In this document: positions 58,156 through 64,000 of the stretch, one piece after another
How the letters are laid out: each line of letters starts with the position of its first letter
How positions within the stretch are numbered: position 1 is the first letter of the stretch
Assembly (NCBI RefSeq): GCF_024172185.1
Contig: NZ_JAMZEC010000001.1
Coordinates: 7,601,001 to 7,665,000 of the forward strand
DNA: 64,000 bases
Origin: Nonomuraea roseoviolacea subsp. carminata
GTDB lineage: Bacteria; Actinomycetota; Actinomycetes; Streptosporangiales; Streptosporangiaceae
Direction: 5' to 3'
The notes under the pieces: generated by a model
What the model saw: the letters and a program-made list of their open reading frames with translations, nothing else
Told to the model about the DNA's origin: nothing
Databases searched by the model: none
Program-made: the position numbers and the translations under genes

Positions 58156-59457
58156 TCACAACGGGGTCGCGCCGGCCCGCGCGTTGTCCGGCGTGAAGCC
58201 GAAGACCTCGGCGCGGGCCAGGTCGAGGGCGAGGTCGAGGGCGCCGGCGAGCACCGGGCCGCCCTCGACGGACGACAGCCGCAGCCGCGGCCGGGGGATG
58301 GTGAGGGCGTGCAGTTCGTGCTCGACCAGCTCGCGCAGCGTCTCGCCGCCGGCCATCACCATGCCGCCGGCCAGCACGATGAGACCGGGGTCGAGGACGG
58401 AGGTGATCGCGGCCAGGCCCACCGCGAGGCGGGCGGCGATGTCGCGCAGGCCGGCCCGGGCGTCCTCGGCCCGCCGCGCCTCGGACTCGGCCGCGCGTCT
58501 TGCCGTGGCGGACTCGGCCGTGCGTTGTGCTGCGGCGGACTCGGCCGCGCGTCTTGCCGTGGCGGACTCGGCGGCGCGTACCGCGTTGGCGATGGCCTGC
58601 CGGAAGTCGGCGCCGCGCACGCCGTACGAGCGCAGCAGCCGCAGGACGGCGGGGCCGCCGGTGAGCGCCTGGTAGCCGTGGTTGGCGTAGCGCCCCGCCT
58701 CGCGGGCCGTCGGCGCGCCGGGCGTGGGCATGTAGCCGACCTCGCCGGCGCCGCCCGTGGCGCCGCGGTGCAGCCGCCCGCCCAGCACCACGGCCGCGCC
58801 GATGCCCTCGTCGGCCCACAGCAGCACGAAGTCGGGATGGCCGCGGGCGGCGCCGTGGGCCTGCTCGGCCAGCGCGGCGAGGTTGACGTCGTTCTCCACG
58901 GCGACGGGCACGCCGAGCCCCTCCGAGAGCGCCGGCACGAGGCCGGGGATCTGCCAGCCGGGCATGTCCTTGGCCGTGGCGTACCCCAGGGCGCCCGTGG
59001 ACGGGTCCAGGGCGGCCTGGACGCCGATGACCACCTGGCGCAGTGGGCCGGGCGGGCTCGCGCCCTCCAGGGCCGCGTTGAGCCGCTCGACCAGCTCGCC
59101 GCCGGGGCGGCGCGGCGTGGGAAGGGTGTACTCGCCGACGACGGTGCCGGTGATGTCGGCGACGCGCGCCTCGATGCGGTCCGGGGTGACGTCGAGCGCG
59201 CCCACGTACGCGGCGGCGGGGTTGATCCGGTAGACCTCGGCCGTGCGGCCCGGCAGGCCCTCGCGCACGCCGTCCAGGACGACCAGGCCGGCCTCCTGGA
59301 GGCGGGCCAGGAGCTGGGAGGCCGTCGGCTTGGACAGGCCGGTCAGGGTGCCGATCTCGGGGCGGGTGAGCGGCCCGCGGTCCAGGAGGACCCGCAGGGC
59401 GGCGCGGTCGTTGATGGCGCGCAGCAGACTCGGGGTCCCGGGGACCGGACCGCTCAC
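58156..59457 (-). CDS. ROK-family transcriptional repressor, 433 aa
   Basis: N-terminal winged helix (LLRAINDRAALRVLLDRGPLTRPEIGTLTGLSKPTASQLLARLQEAGLVV) and a ROK sugar-binding domain (VAVENDVNLAALAEQAHG, WADEGIGAAVVLGGRLHRGATGGAGEVGYMP). The zinc Cys/His cluster usual after that motif is largely missing (PTPGAPTAREAGRYANHGY), and a 27-bp repeat adds an Ala/Glu/Ser/Arg helix in the middle. GTG 59457 has AAGGAG. It heads the sugar operon and probably binds the palindrome at 59478-59500, released by a sugar or sugar phosphate. Confidence 0.92.
   Translation of the reverse strand: MSGPVPGTPSLLRAINDRAALRVLLDRGPLTRPEIGTLTGLSKPTASQLLARLQEAGLVVLDGVREGLPGRTAEVYRINPAAAYVGALDVTPDRIEARVADITGTVVGEYTLPTPRRPGGELVERLNAALEGASPPGPLRQVVIGVQAALDPSTGALGYATAKDMPGWQIPGLVPALSEGLGVPVAVENDVNLAALAEQAHGAARGHPDFVLLWADEGIGAAVVLGGRLHRGATGGAGEVGYMPTPGAPTAREAGRYANHGYQALTGGPAVLRLLRSYGVRGADFRQAIANAVRAAESATARRAAESAAAQRTAESATARRAAESEARRAEDARAGLRDIAARLAVGLAAITSVLDPGLIVLAGGMVMAGGETLRELVEHELHALTIPRPRLRLSSVEGGPVLAGALDLALDLARAEVFGFTPDNARAGATPL
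58483..58590 (-). repeat. 27-bp in-frame repeat in the ROK gene
   Basis: GGACTCGG recurs at 58483, 58510, 58537 and 58564. The units encode (A/T)AES(A/E)(T/A)A(R/Q)R, a charged helical repeat of nine residues. Confidence 0.85.
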
Positions 59458-59477
59458 GTGGGCTCCTTCGGCATTAG

Positions 59478-59500
59478 GAGTTAGGAAACTTTCCTAACTC
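59478..59500. promoter_or_regulatory. Perfect 23-bp palindrome, likely ROK operator
   Basis: GAGTTAGGAAA (59478-59488), a central C, and TTTCCTAACTC (59490-59500) match exactly. It lies 21 bases before the ROK start, in the right place for autoregulation and control of the sugar operon. Such TTAGGAAA-type dyads are usual for actinobacterial ROK repressors. Confidence 0.8.
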
Positions 59501-59552
59501 AATGCGAACGTAAGGAGTCGGCGGGGTCCTGGTCAAGAGCCGCAACCAAGCC

Positions 59553-61973
59553 GTGACCGTACCTGGGCGAGGGGATGGCGCGGAAAGATGGGAGTGCCTC
59601 AACAGGCGTGCTAGTGTCGTCGTTTGTCGCAACAACAAGCAGAATGGCCCGGAGTGTCCCATTAACAACAATAATGGTCTGGCGGCAACCCGTCAAACGG
59701 AGCTCGCCAGGGAGCAGGAGTACGTCGCCCGCCTCTACGAGCGGCTCGACACGTTGCGTGACCGCACCCAGCGTCAGCTCAAGGAGGTGCTGGCCACGGG
59801 TGCCGTGGGAACGATGCAGAACCGCTCCGAACGCGACACCTTCGCCGGCATGTACGCCTCCCGGCTGGCCCGGCTGTGGGCGGTCGAGCGGGGCCTGGTC
59901 TTCGGCCGCCTCGACCACGTCGAGGAGGGCCGCCTCTACATCGGCAAGCTCGGCATGACGGACGACGAGCAGGACCGGCTGCTCATCGACTGGCGCGCGC
60001 CCGTCGCGCAGCCCTTCTACCGCGCCACCCCGGCCGCGCCGATGGGCCTCACCCGCCGCCGGCACCTGCAGACCAAGGGCCGCGTCGTCGTCGGCGTCGA
60101 CGACGACCTGCTCGACCTCGACGCGCTCAGCGACGACGACCGCGCCACGCTCAACGGCGAGGCCGCGCTGCTCGCCGCGCTCGACGAGCAGCGCACCGGC
60201 CGCATGCGCGACATCGTCGCCACCATCCAGGCCGAGCAGGACCGCGTCATCCGCTCCGACCTCAACGGCGTCCTCGTCGTCCAGGGCGGCCCCGGCACCG
60301 GCAAGACCGTCGTCGCCCTGCACCGCGCCGCCTACCTCCTCTACACCCACCGCGAACGGCTGGAGCGGCGCGGCGTCCTCGTCCTCGGCCCCAACCCGAC
60401 GTTCCTGCGCTACATCGAGCAGGTCCTGCCCTCTCTCGGCGAGAACGACGTGCTGCTGTCCACGGTCGGCGAGCTCTACCCCGGCCTGACCGCCACCGCC
60501 CGCGAGCGGCCCGAGGTCGCCGCGGTCAAGGGCGACGCGCGGATGGCGGAGGTGATCGCCCGGGCGGTCCGCGACCGGCAGCGGGTGCCGCGCAAGCCGA
60601 TCGAGCTGGACCTCGGCCGCCACGCCCTGACCATCGACCGCGCCATGCTCGACGCGGCCCGCAACAAGGCCACCCGCTCGCGCCGGCCGCACAACCAGGC
60701 CCGCGCGGTCTTCGTCCGCTCGCTGCTCAACGCCCTCGCCCGGCAGGCCGCCCGCAAGCTCGGCAAGGGCCTCATCGAGGAGGACGAGCTGGCCGACCTG
60801 CGCGAGGAGCTGCGCACCGAGCCGGCGGTCAAGTCCGCGCTCAACCGGCTGTGGCCGTACCTCACCCCGCAGCGGCTGCTGCTCGGCCTGTACGGCTCGC
60901 CCGAACGGCTGGGCCACGCCGCCGCCGCGCTCACCCCGGAGGAACGCGCGCTGCTGCGCCGCGACGGCGGCGCCCCCTGGACCGAGTCGGACGTGCCGCT
61001 GCTGGACGAGGCCGCCGAGCTGCTCGGCGAGATCGACGAGCAGGTGCTGCGCGCCACCGCGCTGCAGGCCGAGGAGGAGCTGGCCGCCGCCCGCCGGGCC
61101 GAGGAGCACGAGCGTGAGGCCGAGCTGGCCTACGCGCGCGAGGTGCTGGAGCTGACCGGCCTGTCCGACGTCATGGAGGCCGAACGGCTGGCCGAGCGCC
61201 AGCGCGGCGAGGGCCCCTACCTCACCACCGCCGAGCGCGCCGCCGCCGACCGCGCCTGGGCCTACGGGCACGTCATCGTGGACGAGGCGCAGGAACTGTC
61301 GCCGATGGCGTGGCGGGCCGTCATGCGGCGCGTCCCGACCCGGTCGATGACCATCGTCGGCGACGTCGCCCAGACCGGGTCCGCGGCCGGCGCCCGTTCC
61401 TGGGGCGAGGTGCTCGACCCGTACGTGGCCGGGCGGTGGCGCCAGGAGCGGCTCACCGTCAACTACCGCACCCCGGTCGAGCTCATGGAGGTCGGCGCCC
61501 GGGTGCTGGCGGCCATCGACCCGTCGCTGGAGCCGCCCGCCTCGGTGCGCGAGACCGGAGCGCGGCCGTGGGCGGCGCCGCTCGCGGAGCTGCCCGAGCT
61601 GGTCAAGGCGGAGGCCGCCGAGGGGGGCAAGGTCGCCGTCGTCGCGCCCGACGCGCTGCTGGCCGCCATCGGCGAGGCCGTCTCCCGGGCCGTGGACGGC
61701 GCGGTCGTCGTCGCGCCCGGCTCCGGCCGCAGCGGGGGAGCGGCGGCCCTCGACGCACCGGTGGCGGTCATGGGCGTCGCGGAGGCCAAGGGGCTGGAGT
61801 TCGACTCGGTGATCGTGGCCGAGCCGGGCCGCGTCGTGGCCCAGTCGCCGCGCGGGCTCAACGACCTGTACGTCGCGCTGACCCGGGCCACGCGCCGGCT
61901 GGGCGTCGTCCACGAGGAGCCGCTGCCAGAGCCGCTGGAAGGCCTGCCGGCGCGGGGACAGGCGGGCCGCTAG
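59553..61973 (+). CDS. HelD-type UvrD-like helicase, about 806 aa, start uncertain
   Basis: RNA-polymerase-associated HelD, superfamily 1: N-terminal coiled coil (ELAREQEYVARLYERLDTLRDRTQRQL), RLYIGKLGMTDDEQDRLLIDWRAPVAQPFYRAT, Walker A VVQGGPGTGKTVVALHRAAYLLYTHRERL, VIVDEAQELSPMAW, MTIVGDVAQTGS, LTVNYRTP, VMGVAEAKGLEFDSVIV and LYVALTRATRRL. Relatives remove stalled or rifamycin-bound RNA polymerase. The only standard in-frame start before the conserved region is GTG 59553, which adds 48 odd residues (two Cys, Asn runs) and precedes a likely -10 TAGTGT at 59612. A rare start such as ATT 59660 cannot be excluded. Confidence 0.88.
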   Translation: MTVPGRGDGAERWECLNRRASVVVCRNNKQNGPECPINNNNGLAATRQTELAREQEYVARLYERLDTLRDRTQRQLKEVLATGAVGTMQNRSERDTFAGMYASRLARLWAVERGLVFGRLDHVEEGRLYIGKLGMTDDEQDRLLIDWRAPVAQPFYRATPAAPMGLTRRRHLQTKGRVVVGVDDDLLDLDALSDDDRATLNGEAALLAALDEQRTGRMRDIVATIQAEQDRVIRSDLNGVLVVQGGPGTGKTVVALHRAAYLLYTHRERLERRGVLVLGPNPTFLRYIEQVLPSLGENDVLLSTVGELYPGLTATARERPEVAAVKGDARMAEVIARAVRDRQRVPRKPIELDLGRHALTIDRAMLDAARNKATRSRRPHNQARAVFVRSLLNALARQAARKLGKGLIEEDELADLREELRTEPAVKSALNRLWPYLTPQRLLLGLYGSPERLGHAAAALTPEERALLRRDGGAPWTESDVPLLDEAAELLGEIDEQVLRATALQAEEELAAARRAEEHEREAELAYAREVLELTGLSDVMEAERLAERQRGEGPYLTTAERAAADRAWAYGHVIVDEAQELSPMAWRAVMRRVPTRSMTIVGDVAQTGSAAGARSWGEVLDPYVAGRWRQERLTVNYRTPVELMEVGARVLAAIDPSLEPPASVRETGARPWAAPLAELPELVKAEAAEGGKVAVVAPDALLAAIGEAVSRAVDGAVVVAPGSGRSGGAAALDAPVAVMGVAEAKGLEFDSVIVAEPGRVVAQSPRGLNDLYVALTRATRRLGVVHEEPLPEPLEGLPARGQAGR

Positions 61974-62642
61974 CCGCAAGGACATCTACCGACAAATGGT
62001 CTTTAGGGCGCTTGGGGGCGGCAGGCCAAGCATGTCCTACCTGCGAAAACTTGATGTTCCCGCTGATCGGGACACGGTTGACATCTGAGGTGGAGTCGGT
62101 AGTTTGCTGCGCAGTCCAGCACGGGACTTGGCCGGTTGGCCGTCTCTGACATCGTCGGATCCTGCGTCCGTGACGGAGCGTGACTCCGTCCACACAGCCA
62201 GGTGCAGGGCCGTCGGTCCGTCGAGTCGGGGCACCCCAGCCGGGCGGGGGGTTGGACCCGGGACGGGCCCGGTAGCCCAGTAGACAACGGAATTCCGCGC
62301 TCGCCGCCGACGAGACGGGTCCGGTCCGAAGGGTTTCCGGGCCCTCTTCCCGCTCTCGTGCGCAGGATCGCCATCAGCGCCGGGTGGTCCCACGGCTCCG
62401 TCTGACCGGGGATCACCCAGCCGCTCCCAGCCTCGCCACCCGCGATCCGCCCCCCGCCCGCCCGTCGCCACGCCCCGGCACGGGGCTGTTCCCCCTGCCT
62501 GGGACCCCTATTCTCGGAGGGGGACGCGCCTCGCGACCGCACGGTCGCCCAGGAGCGGTACCGTTTCGGCAAGAACGCGTTTCGCCCCGGGCACCAGCGG
62601 GGCTCCGCGGGGACCGCCCGCGGCGGAAGGGGAGCAGGCGGA
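61974..62642. other. 669-base gene-free stretch before lnt
   Basis: No coding frame of convincing composition. The first 180 bases are less GC-rich than the surroundings and contain the promoter noted at 62078. Frames on the opposite strand (for example 62037-62471) encode unrecognisable Arg/Gly/Pro-rich sequence. It could hold a long leader or a small RNA. Confidence 0.5.
62078..62105 (+). promoter_or_regulatory. Consensus-like promoter in the gap before lnt
   Basis: TTGACA (62078-62083), 16-base spacer, TAGTTT (62100-62105): the best sigma-A match seen in the window. The predicted start near 62112 is 530 bases from the next gene, so either a long untranslated leader or a separate small transcript. 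Confidence 0.55.
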
Positions 62643-64000
62643 GTGGCGAAGGAAAGGACGGGCCTACCGCCCACCGGCGGCGATTCCCCACGCCCCCGTC
62701 CCACCACCCCGGCCTCCGCCCGCACGGGCGCCGTCACGGACGTCGTGTCCCCCGACCCCGCGGACACCATGTCCGACGCTCCGCCCGGTTCCGACGCTCT
62801 GCCCGGCGACCGCGCGGGCACCGCCTCCGAGCCGCCCGCGAGCACCCCGCCCTCCGGCAGCCCCGCCGAGCCGGCCGAGAGCACCCCGACCCCCGGCAGC
62901 TCCGCCGAGGGGGCCGTGCGGCGGCCCGAAGGCCCCGCACGGGAGCCCGCGCTCGTCCTGCTCGCCCGGGTGGTCGCCGCGGCCGCGGGCGGTGTGCTGC
63001 TGTACCTCGCCTTCCCGCCGCTCGGCTGGTGGATCACCGCGCCGCTCGGCATCACGCTCGTCGTCGCCTCCCTGTACGGCGCCCGCCCCCGCCGCGCCGC
63101 CTGGCTCGGCTACCTGGCCGCCGCTGTCTTCCTCGTGCCCACGCTCTCCTGGGTGCGCACCATCGGCGACGACGTGTGGGCGATGCTCGTGGCGGTGGAG
63201 AGCCTGTTCTACGCCGGGATGGCCGCCCTGGCGGCGCCGGTGTTCCGGCTGCGGTGGTGGCCGCTGTGGTTCGCCGGGCTGTGGCTGGCCATGGAGTGGG
63301 CGCGCGGGCTGGTGCCCATCGGCGGCTTCCCGTGGGCGCGGCTGGCCTTCAGCCAGGGCGAGTCGGCCTACACGCGCTTCGCCGCGCTCGGCGGCGCCCC
63401 GCTCGTGTCGTTCGCCGTCGTGCTGTCCGGCGCGCTGCTGGCCCACGCCGTGGTCAGCCACCTCCTTCCGGCGTACGCCGCCCGTCCCGCGCGGGCCGGG
63501 GCGGCGCGGAAGGTGGCGCCGGTCGCGCTCGCGGTGGCGGTGCCGGCGCTCACGCTCGCCGTGCCACACCCCGGCGACGAGGGCCGCACCGTCAACGTCG
63601 GCATCGTGCAGGGCAACGTGCCCGGCCGCGGCATGTACGCCCTGGGCGACGAGCCGGCCGTCGTGCTGAAGAACCACTCCGCCGAGACCGAGCGCCTGGC
63701 CGCGGCCGTGCGGGCGGGCAGGCTGCCCCGCCCCGATCTCGTCGTGCTGCCGGAGAACTCCACCGACATCGACCCGTACCGCGACGCGTTCGCCCGCGCG
63801 ACCATCGACGCCTCGGTCAAGGCCGTGGGCGTGCCCACCCTGGTCGGCGCGGTCGTGGCCATCGGCGACACCGAGCGCGCCACCCGCAGCCTCGTCTGGG
63901 ACCCGGTCACCGGGCCCGGCGCCCACTACGACAAGCAGAACCTGGTGCCCTTCGGCGAGTACACCCCGTTCAAGGACATCGTGCTCGCGCTGTGGGATCG
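62643..64000 (+). CDS. lnt: Apolipoprotein N-acyltransferase Lnt (partial, 452 codons)
   Basis: Membrane enzyme adding the third fatty acid to lipoproteins. A 100-residue Pro/Ser/Ala/Glu-rich cytoplasmic start, then membrane helices (LLARVVAAAAGGVLLYLAFPPLGWWI..., WWPLWFAGLWLAMEWARG, GGFPWARLAFSQ), then the nitrilase-like periplasmic domain: VNVGIVQGNVPGRG, DLVVLPENSTD with the catalytic Glu, and HYDKQNLVPFGEYTPF with the catalytic Lys. The catalytic Cys lies beyond the window. GTG 62643 follows an AGGCGGA. In actinobacteria Lnt may be fused or linked to a polyprenol-phosphate mannosyltransferase; not visible here. Confidence 0.93.
   Translation, partial: MAKERTGLPPTGGDSPRPRPTTPASARTGAVTDVVSPDPADTMSDAPPGSDALPGDRAGTASEPPASTPPSGSPAEPAESTPTPGSSAEGAVRRPEGPAREPALVLLARVVAAAAGGVLLYLAFPPLGWWITAPLGITLVVASLYGARPRRAAWLGYLAAAVFLVPTLSWVRTIGDDVWAMLVAVESLFYAGMAALAAPVFRLRWWPLWFAGLWLAMEWARGLVPIGGFPWARLAFSQGESAYTRFAALGGAPLVSFAVVLSGALLAHAVVSHLLPAYAARPARAGAARKVAPVALAVAVPALTLAVPHPGDEGRTVNVGIVQGNVPGRGMYALGDEPAVVLKNHSAETERLAAAVRAGRLPRPDLVVLPENSTDIDPYRDAFARATIDASVKAVGVPTLVGAVVAIGDTERATRSLVWDPVTGPGAHYDKQNLVPFGEYTPFKDIVLALWD

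Noticed and set aside
59501..59700. Rifamycin-associated element before the HelD gene
   Set aside because: I looked for a GGGGC-type inverted repeat upstream and did not find one.
62003..63055. 350-residue minus-strand frame before lnt
   Set aside because: Arg/Gly/Pro-rich without motifs; it overlaps the N-terminal coding part of lnt.

Overview
The window is very GC-rich, densely coded chromosome from a filamentous actinobacterium. It carries a complete Pup-proteasome locus, a CvnD-type GTPase, ROK and CUT1 sugar genes, a twin-arginine translocase and many leaderless promoters. The order Streptosporangiales (Nonomuraea or Streptosporangium type) is my inference from gene order and style; nothing in the sequence names the species. 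I saw no rRNA, tRNA, insertion sequence, prophage or CRISPR array.

Layout. 1-2.9 kb: the end of an FHA protein, a repeat-rich gene-free stretch, a GAF-like protein and a tandem GNAT acetyltransferase. 2.9-27.6 kb: the pupylation/proteasome region, with trmI, the ARC/Mpa ATPase, an acyltransferase, dop, pup, a damaged endonuclease VII-like gene, dinB (opposite strand), prcB, prcA, two exported proteins, pafA, an FKBP lipoprotein, a Cys-rich HTH regulator with a DUF3291 gene, a DUF3866 gene, pafB, pafC, a coupled small membrane protein, tatA, tatC, a lipid kinase and a HelY-type helicase. Pup is deamidated by Dop, ligated to targets by PafA, and tagged proteins are unfolded by Mpa/ARC (C-terminus QYL) into the PrcAB core; PafB/PafC are the DNA-damage activator pair.

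28-38 kb: RNB ribonuclease, a membrane protein/XRE regulator/oxidoreductase operon behind three repeated operator-like sites, a 5'-3' exonuclease, a divergent SDR/MarR pair sharing a perfect palindrome, a SpoIIE-type phosphatase, an M24 peptidase, the remnant of an acyl-CoA dehydrogenase, a lipoprotein and a macro-domain protein. 38-50 kb: a Tet(M)-like ribosomal protection GTPase with a possible leader peptide, two ABC exporter half-transporters, a long APC permease and a giant LAL-type ATPase that has lost its LuxR DNA-binding domain. Proteins of this stretch are full of in-frame micro-repeat expansions.

50-64 kb: orphan CvnD GTPase, Lrp regulator, serine hydrolase; then an opposite-strand sugar operon (ROK regulator, binding protein, two permeases, GH4 glycosidase, BadF-type kinase) that lacks its own ABC ATPase; a HelD-type helicase with an unclear start; a gene-free stretch; and the start of apolipoprotein N-acyltransferase, cut by the window end.

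The most unusual observations are the endonuclease VII relative missing its HNH core, the acyl-CoA dehydrogenase remnant, an 18-bp motif shared by the mpa and prcB upstream regions, the 11-codon coupling ORF tiling pafB to pafC, the HTH-less LAL protein, the repeat expansions in the GTPase/ABC exporter locus, and the triple operator array at 29.7 kb.
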